Below, piece after piece: positions 23,551 through 32,651 of a stretch of DNA of 64,000 bases. The stretch is from Megasphaera vaginalis (ex Bordigoni et al. 2020) (GTDB taxonomy: Bacteria; Bacillota; Negativicutes; Veillonellales; Megasphaeraceae), in contig NZ_OEQB01000001.1 of the NCBI RefSeq assembly GCF_900240295.1, positions 1-64,000 on the forward strand. Direction: 5' to 3'. The notes under the pieces are model-generated. The model was not told the origin of the DNA, made no database searches, and saw nothing but the letters and a program-made list of their open reading frames with translations. A program made the position numbers and the translations under genes. Position 1 is the first letter of the stretch; each line of letters begins with the position of its first letter.

Positions 23551-25443
23551 TCAGCGATTTCCCACATCAATTTCTTCAAAGTTTTGCAATAGATTTCGAT
23601 TATCGGGCGTATGATTAGGGTTGTAAGTAGGAATGATTTCTTGTAAAACATGAATAATATCTTCCCCCGTATTACACTGGCCAAAAGATTCTATCTTTTC
23701 AAACAGCCACTTTCCATTTACTTCTTCCAAAGGAGCTTCGTAAATTTTTTCATATTGAGTTTTTTCCACTCCTTCTTCTTTTGTCAACAACTCTTCATAT
23801 AACTTTTCTCCAGGGCGCAGTCCCGTAATCTTGATTTCTATATCTTTGCCCTCTTCATAACCGGACAAACGAATCATATTTTTCGCCAAATCCATGATCT
23901 TAACAGGTTCACCCATATCCAATAAAAACAACGCCCCTCCCTTACCGATAGCGCCTGCTTCCAACACCAACTGACTCGCCTCCGGTATCGTCATAAAATA
24001 CCGAGTCATTTCAGGATGTGTTACGGTAACCGGTCCGCCCGCTGCGATTTGCTTTTTAAACAAAGGTACAACACTGCCGCGGCTACCAAGGACATTACCA
24101 AAACGAACTGTTACATATTCTGTTTTATAATGTCCGTTCATAACACGAATAACTTTTTCTGCAACCTGCTTCGTTGCCCCCATAACACTCGTCGGGTTTA
24201 CCGCCTTATCGGTTGAGATCATAACAAATTTTTCCACGCCATACTCTCCGGCAACTACCGCCACGTTTCTTGTGCCGTAAACGTTGTTAGAAATAGCCGC
24301 CCGAGGCTGTCGTTCCATAAGAGGTACATGTTTATGTGCCGCAGCATGAAAAACAACTTGCGGACGATGTTCTTCAAACAAGCGTCTTAATTCTTCTTTA
24401 TCACGAATACTGATAATAGCCGGTATCAGTCTATTCTTGCCATATAATTTGGACAACTCTTGATAAATAAGATAAATACTGTTTTCTCCATGTCCTGCTA
24501 AAATGAGTTGTTGCGGATTCATACGCATAATTTGACGACAAATTTCGGAGCCAATGGAACCGCCTGCACCGGTAACAAGCACACGCTTGTTCTCTAAATA
24601 TGCAGCAATTTTCTTAAAATCCAATTGAACCGGTTCTCTCTCCAACAAATCTTCTACTGATACAGGGCGCAAATTGGAAACAGAAATATCGCCATTCAGA
24701 AACTGGTATATTCCCGGCAAAATTGTCAACTTACATTGCTTTTCACGAACACAAACATCGGTTATTTCTCGAATTGTCTTTGTCTTTGCAGAAGGCATGG
24801 CAATAATTATTTCCCGTATATTATTTTCATTTACAATACGGGAAATATCACTCCTTGTTCCCAATACTTTTTTCCCCTGAATAAACATGCCCTGTTTATT
24901 CGGATCATCGTCAATAAATCCGCTTACCTCTCTGTTGCCGCTATGATAGTACGCAAGTTCTCTGGCTAACATATTCCCTGCATCTCCTGCTCCTATGATT
25001 AAGACAGGAAAATGGGCAGTACTGCTAGCAGCCAACATGTGCCTCATTTCACGGAGAATGATATAGTGAAGTATAACTCGTTCAAAACAAATAACTCCAA
25101 CAATGAGAATATAAGAAATCAAAAAATAAGAACGAGGCAGAATATATCCAAATGCAGAAACGATACACCAAAAAAAAGCTACCCCCAGCGAAGATGCTAA
25201 AATAATATCTTTTATCTCATGAAGGCCCAAGTAACGCCACATACGCGTATACAGCCGAAATATCAGCAGTGGCAACACGTAAGCTACCACGATTGCCGGT
25301 AAAAGGTGGACAACAATTAACGAGTAGGGATTATCTAAAACGTTGTCAAAGCGCAAATAAAGGGAAAAAAAAGCAACAAATAAAATGGATAATATATCCA
25401 AAGATAATAAAAAAAACGGCAGTAAATATTTTCTCATTGTCAT
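23551..25443 (-). CDS. Membrane-bound nucleoside-sugar 4,6-dehydratase (CapD/PglF/WbpM type)
   Basis: A 630-residue protein. Four or five membrane helices fill the first 130 residues, followed by a Rossmann domain (LIIGAGDAGNMLAREL) and the catalytic SDR domain (VLVTGAGGSIGSE, STDKAVNP, VMGATK, in which the usual catalytic Tyr is replaced by Met as in this subfamily). The family converts UDP-HexNAc to 4-keto-6-deoxy sugars, an early step for modified sugars such as bacillosamine or fucosamine precursors. It is the first gene of the export cluster. No glycosyltransferase, flippase or polymerase follows, so its product sugar must be used by enzymes coded elsewhere. Confidence 0.92.
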   Translation of the reverse strand: MTMRKYLLPFFLLSLDILSILFVAFFSLYLRFDNVLDNPYSLIVVHLLPAIVVAYVLPLLIFRLYTRMWRYLGLHEIKDIILASSLGVAFFWCIVSAFGYILPRSYFLISYILIVGVICFERVILHYIILREMRHMLAASSTAHFPVLIIGAGDAGNMLARELAYYHSGNREVSGFIDDDPNKQGMFIQGKKVLGTRSDISRIVNENNIREIIIAMPSAKTKTIREITDVCVREKQCKLTILPGIYQFLNGDISVSNLRPVSVEDLLEREPVQLDFKKIAAYLENKRVLVTGAGGSIGSEICRQIMRMNPQQLILAGHGENSIYLIYQELSKLYGKNRLIPAIISIRDKEELRRLFEEHRPQVVFHAAAHKHVPLMERQPRAAISNNVYGTRNVAVVAGEYGVEKFVMISTDKAVNPTSVMGATKQVAEKVIRVMNGHYKTEYVTVRFGNVLGSRGSVVPLFKKQIAAGGPVTVTHPEMTRYFMTIPEASQLVLEAGAIGKGGALFLLDMGEPVKIMDLAKNMIRLSGYEEGKDIEIKITGLRPGEKLYEELLTKEEGVEKTQYEKIYEAPLEEVNGKWLFEKIESFGQCNTGEDIIHVLQEIIPTYNPNHTPDNRNLLQNFEEIDVGNR

Positions 25444-25755
25444 CTTATCCTTAAAAACAATAAATTGATCAATAATCAGAGATAGAATAAATTCTTATAT
25501 TAATACATAACTTATTTAATTTTAACACGTATACTAGCACATGAAAAGACCAAAACCGAAGAGCATTTGTAAAAGGCCCCGAATTCATTCGTTTATTGAT
25601 TTATAAGTATAGCACATTTCTTCTTACAATGTAGAGTAAAAATACAGTAAAGAAAGACCGGCGTTTTCACGCTGTTCTGTACGTTAAGCCGTTACAGGAA
25701 GTTCATTTCCGATTTCTTTTCATTCAGTTTTCATAGTATAATCAAAATACGTATA
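25444..25755. other. Non-coding region upstream of the polysaccharide cluster
   Basis: About 310 bases, strongly AT-rich near 25490-25540, presumably carrying the promoter of the dehydratase gene on the minus strand. No confident promoter, regulator site or gene was recognised. Confidence 0.5.
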
Positions 25756-25810
25756 ATCATGCAATAACGCTCCGACCCAATTGTTCTGAGCCGGAGCGTT
25801 ATTGCATGAT
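25756..25810 (-). terminator. Long hairpin terminator after ribH
   Basis: A perfect 19-bp inverted repeat (left arm begins ATCATGCAATAACGC) with a 17-base loop lies seven bases past the ribH stop. The stem is unusually long and the trailing sequence is AT-rich rather than a pure T-run. Confidence 0.75.
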
Positions 25811-25816
25811 CGTATC

Positions 25817-26281
25817 TTAAATTTCTTTCAATAAATTTGCCATTTCAATGGCTGCCGTGGCTACGTCGAAGCCCTTGTTTCCCGCCTTTGTGCCGGCCCG
25901 TTCTACGGCTTGTTCGATATTTTCCGTCGTAATCACGCCGAAGAGAACGGGGACGCCCGTCTTTAGGGACGCTTGGGCAATGCCCTTGGCTGCTTCATTG
26001 CAAACGAGGTCATAGTGGCTCGTGGCACCGCGAATGACGGCGCCGAGGCAGATGACGGCGTCATACTTGCCTGATTCGGCCATTTTCTGCGCTACCAGAG
26101 GGATCTCGAACGAGCCGGGAACCCATGCCGTCGTAATATCGTCATCGTTCACGCCGTGACGGTGAAAAGCGTCATAAGCGCCGCCGAGAAGACGGCTGCC
26201 GATGAATTCGTTGAAACGGGCGACGACGATGCCCATCTTTAAGCCTTGACCGAGTAAATTACCTTCTTTGATGTGTGCCAT
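25817..26281 (-). CDS. ribH: 6,7-dimethyl-8-ribityllumazine synthase
   Basis: A 154-residue enzyme that condenses 5-amino-6-ribitylaminouracil with 3,4-dihydroxy-2-butanone-4-phosphate to lumazine, and typically forms icosahedral or pentameric shells. Motifs are VVARFNEF at the N terminus, VPGSFEIP, and [13 protein letters not shown] with the catalytic His. The ATG at 26281 follows AGGAG by ten bases; a GTG three codons earlier is too close to the ribosome site. It is the last gene of the FMN-riboswitch operon. The gene that would make the butanone substrate, ribBA, is absent between ribE and ribH. Confidence 0.95.
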   Translation of the reverse strand: MAHIKEGNLLGQGLKMGIVVARFNEFIGSRLLGGAYDAFHRHGVNDDDITTAWVPGSFEIPLVAQKMAESGKYDAVICLGAVIRGATSHYDLVCNEAAKGIAQASLKTGVPVLFGVITTENIEQAVERAGTKAGNKGFDVATAAIEMANLLKEI

Positions 26282-26336
26282 AGTGTACACGCTCCTATCT
26301 TTATCGTTTATGTATGTATTGTCAGAGAGTTAACTC

Positions 26337-26981
26337 TTAAAAACCATTTTCCAGCAGTGACTGCAGCGACAGCTTGCCCTTGCCCCGCGCCGTATAGTCC
26401 GCCGTAAAATTATGGACGTATTTGCCGATCATATCCGTTTCCAGATTGACGACGGCGCCGACTTTTTTCGTGAGCAACGTCGTATTCGCCATGGTGTGGG
26501 GAATGACGGAAACGGTAAACGCCTCGGCGGAAACAGAGGCAACGGTCAGGCTGATACCGTCGATAGCAATGGAACCTTTCTCGACAATGAAGGGTGACAG
26601 TTCCTTTTCAATGGCGATTGTCAGCACGCGGGCAATGCCGTCCGTAGCGATCTGCTGTATGCGGCCCATACTGTCGATATGGCCGCTGACGATATGTCCG
26701 CCCAAACGGCTGCCGAGCTGCAAGGCCCGTTCCAGATTCACCTGCGAACCGCTGCGGATGTCGCGCAGCGACGAACGGCGCATCGTTTCGTGCATGACGT
26801 CGGCAGTAAAAGAAGACGCCGTCATCGTCGTAACGGTCAGGCAGACGCCGTTGACGGCAATGCTGTCGCCGATCTGCGTTCCTTCCAGCACCTTCTTCGC
26901 TTCAACAGTCAGCCGAATGGAATCGGCCTTGCGGTCCATGGCGCCGACAGTTCCCAATTCCTCAATGATTCCAGTGAACAT
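26337..26981 (-). CDS. ribE: Riboflavin synthase alpha chain
   Basis: A 214-residue enzyme that dismutates two lumazine molecules into riboflavin and ribitylaminouracil. It consists of two tandem lumazine-binding barrels; the first starts MFTGIIEELG and has VNGVCLTV, the second has GHIVSGHIDSMG and IDGISLTV, plus the conserved HTMANTTL near the end. It overlaps the ribD 3' end by 20 bases, which suggests coupled translation. Length is normal for the family. Confidence 0.95.
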   Translation of the reverse strand: MFTGIIEELGTVGAMDRKADSIRLTVEAKKVLEGTQIGDSIAVNGVCLTVTTMTASSFTADVMHETMRRSSLRDIRSGSQVNLERALQLGSRLGGHIVSGHIDSMGRIQQIATDGIARVLTIAIEKELSPFIVEKGSIAIDGISLTVASVSAEAFTVSVIPHTMANTTLLTKKVGAVVNLETDMIGKYVHNFTADYTARGKGKLSLQSLLENGF

Positions 26982-28101
26982 ACGTTCCCTCCCGTTCCGC
27001 GTTATACGCCGTAATCAGGATATTCCCGTCATGAATCTCGGCATTTTCATACGTAAGCGTCATACATTCGTCAAGGCTGTCGACACCCATGCCGCCGACC
27101 GCTGTCGTCGCCTTCTCACCGCCGATTACTTTATTGCCGATAAAGGCATACACCTTGTCGACCAGTTTATGATCGAAGAAACTGCCGTGAATAGTACTGC
27201 CGCCCTCTACGAGAATGCTCCTAATGCCTTCTTCCCGATACAACAAGTTCAGGGCCGCCGGCAAATCGACGCATTTTCCGTCGTGAAGCGGCGCCAGCAG
27301 AATTTTGACACCTGCTCGCTTCAAAGCCCGCATCTTTTCGACGGGGCATAAGAAAGTCGTCACGACGATCGTCGTCGTCGTCTTGTCGGTAACGACTAAC
27401 GACTTCAGGGAGATTCGCCCCTTTGTATCGAGAACGACACGGATCGGCTGATGCGGCGCGTCGTGATCGTCCCGCCTGATGCGGCTCGTCAACAGAGGAT
27501 TGTCGGTTTCCACTGTGTGAATGCCGACGAGGATCGCGTCGTAAGTCGAGCGGAGATAATGCCCGTGCGACCGCGCCCAGTCATTCGTAATCCACTGCGA
27601 CCGCCCCGTCCGTGACGCCGTGCAACCGTCGAGACTCTGCGCCAGCTTCACGGCGATAAAAGGCTTTTCGACAAGCATGTTCTTGATGAAAACTTCGTTC
27701 AGCTGCGCCGCTTCTCCCGATAACAGGCCGATCTCTACGGGAATGCCGGCCTGCCGCAGAATGGCGGCCCCTTTACCGGCTACAAGAGGATTGGGATCCA
27801 GCATGGCCATGTATACCTTGGCAATGCCGTGTTCGGCCAGCGTCTTGGCGCACGGCGGCGTCCTGCCGTAATGGGAACACGGTTCCAAGGTCACGTAAGC
27901 AGTTGCACCGTTGGCGGCTTCACCTGCTTCACGCAGAGCCCAAACCTCAGCATGCGGCGTGCCGGCCTGATGATGGTACCCCTTTCCGACGATCCTGCCG
28001 TCCTTGACGAGAACACAGCCGACAGCCGGATTGGGCGTCGTGTAGCCGAGTCCGAGCCTTGCCAGAGCCAGTGCTTCTCTCATGTATTCTATCGGTTCCA
28101 A
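26962..28101 (-). CDS. ribD: Bifunctional riboflavin deaminase-reductase RibD
   Basis: About 379 residues from a TTG at 28101 that has GAAGGA five to seven bases upstream; the longer open frame runs back into the attenuator and riboswitch and is not credible. The N-terminal deaminase domain has the zinc motif TPHAEV and EPCSHYGRTPPC, and the C-terminal reductase domain starts near VEKPFIAVKLAQSLDG, with LVEGGSTIHGSF for NADPH and substrate binding. It performs the second and third steps from GTP-derived pyrimidine to 5-amino-6-ribitylaminouracil phosphate. First gene of ribD-ribE-ribH. Confidence 0.94.
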   Translation of the reverse strand: MEPIEYMREALALARLGLGYTTPNPAVGCVLVKDGRIVGKGYHHQAGTPHAEVWALREAGEAANGATAYVTLEPCSHYGRTPPCAKTLAEHGIAKVYMAMLDPNPLVAGKGAAILRQAGIPVEIGLLSGEAAQLNEVFIKNMLVEKPFIAVKLAQSLDGCTASRTGRSQWITNDWARSHGHYLRSTYDAILVGIHTVETDNPLLTSRIRRDDHDAPHQPIRVVLDTKGRISLKSLVVTDKTTTTIVVTTFLCPVEKMRALKRAGVKILLAPLHDGKCVDLPAALNLLYREEGIRSILVEGGSTIHGSFFDHKLVDKVYAFIGNKVIGGEKATTAVGGMGVDSLDECMTLTYENAEIHDGNILITAYNAEREGTYVHWNH

Positions 28102-28127
28102 CACGTTCCTTCCTTTCGGTATCATAT

Positions 28128-28165
28128 AAAAAAAGGCTATTGGGAGCTGTTCCAATAGCCTTTTA
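28128..28165 (-). terminator. FMN-riboswitch expression-platform terminator
   Basis: A 13-bp stem (AAAAGGCTATTGG) followed on the minus strand by seven U lies between the aptamer and the ribD ribosome site. This is the regulated attenuator expected to form when FMN is bound. Confidence 0.88.
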
Positions 28166-28187
28166 AGCACAACAAAAACAAGCCTGC

Positions 28188-28316
28188 CGTCTTTTTCCAT
28201 CCAGACTGTACTGTCGGTACCGAAATCGCATCGGTTCAACCTCCGAAGGAGGTTAGCGGACTATGACCGCCGGTCAGGAATTGAAAGCGTCGCTTTCGCA
28301 CCTTGCCCCAAAGACT
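28188..28316 (-). promoter_or_regulatory. FMN riboswitch (RFN element)
   Basis: On the minus strand the conserved elements occur in order: GTCTTTGGGGCAAGGTG, AATTCCTGACCGGCGGT, CATAGTCCGC, GGTACCGACAGT, and AGTCTGGATGG, closed by the P1 pairing GTCTTT/AAAGAC. It controls the rib operon by premature termination in response to FMN. Confidence 0.97.
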
Positions 28317-28344
28317 ATATGATACGTATAGTATTTACAGAAAA

Positions 28345-28373
28345 ATTATATCATAAAGGCATACGCATGACAA
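28345..28373 (-). promoter_or_regulatory. Vegetative promoter of the rib operon
   Basis: TTGTCA (28373-28368) and TATAAT (28350-28345) with an exact 17-base spacer on the minus strand, about 30 bases ahead of the FMN aptamer and just past the rpe stop codon. Confidence 0.85.
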
Positions 28374-28376
28374 GTA

Positions 28377-29030
28377 TTACCGCAGCGCAGCAATGGCGGC
28401 CCGCCTGTCTGCGGCGCCGAAAACGGCGCTGCCTGCAACGAGGAAGGTCGCGCCGGCGGCTTTTACGGCAGCGGCCGTATCCGCATTAACGCCGCCGTCG
28501 ACTTCAATAACAGCCGTTTTATTGCCGACTGCCGCCAGAAGATCTCCGGCCTCCTTGATCTTGGCGAGGGTGTACGGAATGAACCGCTGACCGCCGAATC
28601 CGGGATTGACGCTCATGATCAGGATCATGTCGAGAAGCGGCGCCACGCACTGCAAGGTTGCTACCGGCGTCGCCGGGTTCAGGGCCGCGCCGGCTTTCAT
28701 GCCGGCTTCGTGAATCTGCTGCAAAAGACGATCCAGATGAGGACAGGCCTCCTGATGAACAGTTACGTACGTCACGCCGGCCTTGGCCAAACCGTCAACG
28801 TACGTTTCCGGATGCTCCACCATGAGATGAGCGTCGAGCGGCAGTGTCGTACAATTCCGCAACTTGGCGATAACCGGCACGCCGAAGGTCAGATTGGGAA
28901 CGAAATGGCCATCCATCAGATCGAGATGAATATAGTCCGCCCCTTTGGCTTCCACGTCCTTGATCTCTTCGGCCAAGCGTGAGAAGTCGGCAGATAAAAC
29001 AGAAGGTCCGATGTATATCATTACCGTCAT
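28377..29030 (-). CDS. rpe: Ribulose-phosphate 3-epimerase
   Basis: A TIM-barrel enzyme of about 214-217 residues that interconverts ribulose-5-phosphate and xylulose-5-phosphate. Motifs are PSVLSADFSRL, IHLDLMDGHFVPNLTFG (metal His and Asp), DAHLMVEHPE, VNPGFGGQ (phosphate loop) and EVDGGVN. The first ATG overlaps the rsgA stop (ATGA) but lies only two bases from AAAGG; the Met three codons later (29021) has better spacing. Position after rsgA matches the Bacillus order rsgA-rpe. Confidence 0.95.
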   Translation of the reverse strand: MTVMIYIGPSVLSADFSRLAEEIKDVEAKGADYIHLDLMDGHFVPNLTFGVPVIAKLRNCTTLPLDAHLMVEHPETYVDGLAKAGVTYVTVHQEACPHLDRLLQQIHEAGMKAGAALNPATPVATLQCVAPLLDMILIMSVNPGFGGQRFIPYTLAKIKEAGDLLAAVGNKTAVIEVDGGVNADTAAAVKAAGATFLVAGSAVFGAADRRAAIAALR

Positions 29031-29881
29031 TTCCTTTCTTTGAGAGAAGTCATGATCTTACAGTATGTTTCATAGCGCTCCGGCTGAATCAACCCGTCCG
29101 CTAAGGCGGCCTTGACGGAACAATCCGGCTCCGTCAGATGGCGGCACGACGAAAAACGGCACTGCCCCGCATAGGCGGCCAGATCGGGAAAAAGTCCGAT
29201 CACTTCCGTTTCCGCCAGATGTTCGAAATCGAGGGCGCTGAAGCCGGGCGTATCGACGACAAAAGTGTCCGGCGAAAATTCCATAATCTCCGAATGACGT
29301 GTCGTATGACGACCGCGCCCGATTTTTTCACTGACCGCGCCGACGGACAGGTCACTGCGGCCGAGCAAACGCGCCAGGAGACTCGATTTGCCGACACCGG
29401 ACGGCCCGGCAAAGGCCGTCATCTGCCGCGGCAGTATGGCGCGCAAAGCCGCAAGGCCTTCACCGGAATGAGCGGAAGCCAGATAGACTTCATAGCCGCA
29501 TTTTCGGTAAAAAGCGGCATATCGTTCCGCCTGCTGCCGATCCAGATCACACTTGTTGAAACAGAGTTTCGGGTGAATATGGTCATATTCACAGGTCATA
29601 AGCATCTTGTCGACCAAAAATCGATTCGGATCCGGCGACCGGGCCGCCATAATGATCACCATCTGATCGATATTGGCGACAGCCGGACGGCGCAAAGCGT
29701 TCCGCCGCGGCAAAACGGCTTCCACTACGCCCTTTCCGTTCCCCAGTTCCGTGATTTCAACAATATCGCCGACGACGACCTTCGCCTTCATCCTGCCGCG
29801 GCGGCGGCATTCGGTCAACCCACCGCCGCAGCGAACGTAATAATAGCCGTTATAATTTTTGATGACACGTCCTGTGGTCAT
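29027..29881 (-). CDS. rsgA: Ribosome small-subunit GTPase RsgA
   Basis: A 284-residue circularly permuted GTPase that helps late 30S maturation. An OB-fold N terminus (about residues 1-65) is followed by the permuted G-domain with FNKCDL (G4) before GPSGVGKSSL (G1) and DTPGFSAL (G3). A C-terminal zinc knuckle has the pattern CRFSSCRHLTEPDC. It starts seven bases after the prkC stop. The gene order prkC-rsgA-rpe is conserved in Firmicutes. Confidence 0.96.
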   Translation of the reverse strand: MTTGRVIKNYNGYYYVRCGGGLTECRRRGRMKAKVVVGDIVEITELGNGKGVVEAVLPRRNALRRPAVANIDQMVIIMAARSPDPNRFLVDKMLMTCEYDHIHPKLCFNKCDLDRQQAERYAAFYRKCGYEVYLASAHSGEGLAALRAILPRQMTAFAGPSGVGKSSLLARLLGRSDLSVGAVSEKIGRGRHTTRHSEIMEFSPDTFVVDTPGFSALDFEHLAETEVIGLFPDLAAYAGQCRFSSCRHLTEPDCSVKAALADGLIQPERYETYCKIMTSLKERK

Positions 29882-29888
29882 GTTCCTC

Positions 29889-31808
29889 CTAGAGATTCTG
29901 TTCTTGTACTAAAACATTATTGACATATACCTTTACATGGGTTTTCCCCGTACCGCTGACATTTTTTGTAATACTGTCACCGCCGGACTGGTTGCGGTCG
30001 TAGACGACGCGCGAGCCGTTCTCATCATCAACGACAATTTGAACATGTTGATTGGCGGCACCGGCAGGCACGCTGATATTGACGGTTCCCGTCCGCGTCG
30101 TACCCGTTTCTCCGCCTTGGTTCGAATCGGTTGCGGCGGCAGCCGGATAGATAACGGAAAGATCGACAGTGCTGCCGTCTTTCGGCGTCTGCGTCGTGAC
30201 TTTGGCTTTGCTGTTGTCTTTCGCCGCATCGAGTCCGGAAATGGTGCCGACCGTATAGCCCGCGCCTTCCAAGGTCTTAATCGCGTCGGTTAAGGTCATG
30301 CCGCTCGTGTTCGGCGCATTCTTGGCCGATTTTTCGCTGCTCCCCTTCTTGCAGACGACAACGTCGATCTTCGTACCTTTTTTGGCTTTTTGCGGCGCCG
30401 ACGGCGTTTGACTGATAATCTTGCCGTCACCATACTCGCTGCTTTCGGCATAGCTGACATTGCCGATGGAAAGCCTGATTTCCTGCAACTTCTTATCGGC
30501 CTCTTCAACAGTCAGTCCGCGCAAGTCGGGAATCAATACTTCCGAACCGCTCGCCCCTTTGCTGACCGTAAGATAAATCGTGCGGTTAGCTTTGACGACG
30601 GACCCGCCTGACGGCGTTTGCGAAATGACCTCTCCGATCGGCACCTGGTCATTTTCCATTTCCTTGACCGAAACGGCAAGATCTTTCTTTTCCAACATAC
30701 GGCGCGCGATTTCGATCTGTTTCCCGGTCACATCGGGCACGATGATATCTTCCGTGCTCCAGAAATTGCCGAAGGAGAAAAACGCCCAGGCAAAGGCGGC
30801 AATGAAAATGCCCAGCATCGTCACGATAATCGATTTTTTCGAATGGTTGCTGATCGAGTCGAGAAAACGAACGAAAATATTCGCTTTTCCCGGCTTTCGC
30901 GCCGCCTCTTCCTGCGCGGCGACAGGCGGCAGCTTCTGCGTATTAAAATTATTTTTGATGATCGGCATGGCGCCCTTATTCGTATTGACGAATCCCTGCG
31001 CCAGCCGCAGCTCGGCAATCATTTCCCCGATCGTCTGGAACCGGTCGTCGGCGTTCTTGGCCATGGCTTTCAGGATGCAGCGCTCGACGAGCTGCGGTAT
31101 GCGGCGGTTGTATTTCGTCGGCAGCGGAATTTCATCCTGCACATGCTGCAGCGCTATACTGATCGCCGTATCTCCTTCAAAAGGAACGACGCCGGTCATC
31201 ATTTCATACATGACGACGCCGAGAGAATAAATATCCGTCCGTTCGTCGACCTGCCCGCCGCTCGCCTGTTCCGGCGAGAAATAATGGACGGAGCCGAGAA
31301 CCGACGTGTCCGCCATTTCGGCGGCATTGGAGTTAACGGCTCGGGCAATGCCGAAATCGGCGACTTTGATCCGTCCCGTCTCGGTGACCAGAATATTATG
31401 CGGCTTAATATCGCAGTGGACGATACCGTTGGCATGGGCGTGCTCCAAGGCTTCGCCGATATCGAAGGTAATCCGCATGGCCGTATTGATCGGCAAATGG
31501 CCATGCTTGGAAATGTAATCCTTAAGCGTTTCGCCGCGGACGAATTCCATGACGATATAGTGCACGCCGGCATCATAACCGACGTCATATATATTGACAA
31601 TATTGGGGTGTGAGAGCCTGGCCGCCGCCTGCGCTTCTTTATGGAAACGAACGACGAAATCATGGTCAATACCGTATTTGCTGTCCAACACCTTGATGGC
31701 AACGATGCGGTCAAGGAGAATGTCCTGCGCTTTATATACGCTGGCCATACCGCCTTCACCTACGAGCTCCAATATTTTATATCTGTTATCCAAAATATGA
31801 TTAATCAT
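29889..31808 (-). CDS. prkC: PASTA-domain serine/threonine kinase (PrkC/Stk1 type)
   Basis: A 639-residue membrane kinase. The cytoplasmic kinase domain (residues about 10-270) has the G-loop GEGGMASV, catalytic Lys in VAIKV, DFG at 151-153, and APE-like SPEQ. The usual HRD triad reads HCD (131-133), so it lacks the Arg that couples activation-loop phosphorylation. One membrane helix lies near 328-350, then three extracytoplasmic PASTA repeats (starting VPDVTG, IPDLRG and APNTSG) that in relatives bind peptidoglycan fragments. A low-complexity tail follows. It lies downstream of its phosphatase prpC and upstream of rsgA, as in Bacillus. Confidence 0.95.
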   Translation of the reverse strand: MINHILDNRYKILELVGEGGMASVYKAQDILLDRIVAIKVLDSKYGIDHDFVVRFHKEAQAAARLSHPNIVNIYDVGYDAGVHYIVMEFVRGETLKDYISKHGHLPINTAMRITFDIGEALEHAHANGIVHCDIKPHNILVTETGRIKVADFGIARAVNSNAAEMADTSVLGSVHYFSPEQASGGQVDERTDIYSLGVVMYEMMTGVVPFEGDTAISIALQHVQDEIPLPTKYNRRIPQLVERCILKAMAKNADDRFQTIGEMIAELRLAQGFVNTNKGAMPIIKNNFNTQKLPPVAAQEEAARKPGKANIFVRFLDSISNHSKKSIIVTMLGIFIAAFAWAFFSFGNFWSTEDIIVPDVTGKQIEIARRMLEKKDLAVSVKEMENDQVPIGEVISQTPSGGSVVKANRTIYLTVSKGASGSEVLIPDLRGLTVEEADKKLQEIRLSIGNVSYAESSEYGDGKIISQTPSAPQKAKKGTKIDVVVCKKGSSEKSAKNAPNTSGMTLTDAIKTLEGAGYTVGTISGLDAAKDNSKAKVTTQTPKDGSTVDLSVIYPAAAATDSNQGGETGTTRTGTVNISVPAGAANQHVQIVVDDENGSRVVYDRNQSGGDSITKNVSGTGKTHVKVYVNNVLVQEQNL

Positions 31809-31879
31809 ATTTGATGTTCCACCACTTTCTCCGAATCTCCGAGCCGTACGCAGCCTGTTCGTCGCGTCGGCCTATGATG

Positions 31880-32587
31880 TCATAAAGTAGCTAAAATTGC
31901 GGTAACATTATCTTTTGCGCCTGCTTCATAGACCAAGTCAAAGAGGCGCCTGATGATTTCTTTTTCGCTGCGGCGATAATCGCTGAGCGCTTCGACGATA
32001 ATTTCTTCCGACAGAGATGACGTCAGTCCGTCGGAGCAAAGGAGCAGTCTGTCGTTTTCCCGTACCGGAAAGGCGCCGATTGCGACTTCCAGTTCCTGAT
32101 CGACGCCGACAGCCCTGGTCAGAACGTGACGATCGGGATGATCTGCGGCTTCAGCTTGCGTGATCCGGCCCTGATCAAGCAGTTCCTGTACGAAGGTGTG
32201 ATCCGGCGTAATCTGTGTCAGGTCGCCGTCACGGAAAAGATAAATGCGGCTGTCGCCGACGTGCCCCCAAAAGGCATTGCCCTCCGACAACGTCAGGAGC
32301 GAAAGCGTCGTCCCCATTCCTTGCAGAGACGGTTCGATCGCGATTTTGCTGAGGATGCATGAATTGGCATATTGGATCACCTTTTCCAGCTGCCTGGTCG
32401 AGGCATAGGTATAGTTATTGAAGTAGTAAAGAACGGCTTCCACCGCCGTTTTGCTGGCAATTTCCCCGCCTACGTAGCCGCCCATCCCATCGGCGACGAG
32501 CATAATGTCACGGGCCTCGCTGATTGCGAAGGCGTCTTCGTTCAGGCTGCGGACCAGTCCGATCTTCGTTTCACCGTATATTGTCAA
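31880..32587 (-). CDS. prpC: PP2C-family protein phosphatase PrpC
   Basis: About 235 residues from a TTG at 32587 that has AGAGGA in front and puts the NED metal motif the usual distance from the N terminus; an in-frame GTG at 32635 has no ribosome site. PP2C motifs are SLNEDAF, LVADGMGGYVGG, GMGTTLSLL, GHVGDSRIYL, LLLCSDGLT and KDNVTAIL, which bind two or three Mn/Mg ions. It reverses phosphorylation by the neighbouring PASTA kinase. It follows rlmN in the conserved core operon. Confidence 0.93.
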   Translation of the reverse strand: MTIYGETKIGLVRSLNEDAFAISEARDIMLVADGMGGYVGGEIASKTAVEAVLYYFNNYTYASTRQLEKVIQYANSCILSKIAIEPSLQGMGTTLSLLTLSEGNAFWGHVGDSRIYLFRDGDLTQITPDHTFVQELLDQGRITQAEAADHPDRHVLTRAVGVDQELEVAIGAFPVRENDRLLLCSDGLTSSLSEEIIVEALSDYRRSEKEIIRRLFDLVYEAGAKDNVTAILATL

Positions 32588-32651
32588 ATTTTCACGTCCT
32601 CTCACGGCTTCAGCTATGTCCACTTTATTAAACACATTTTTATAAAAAGTG

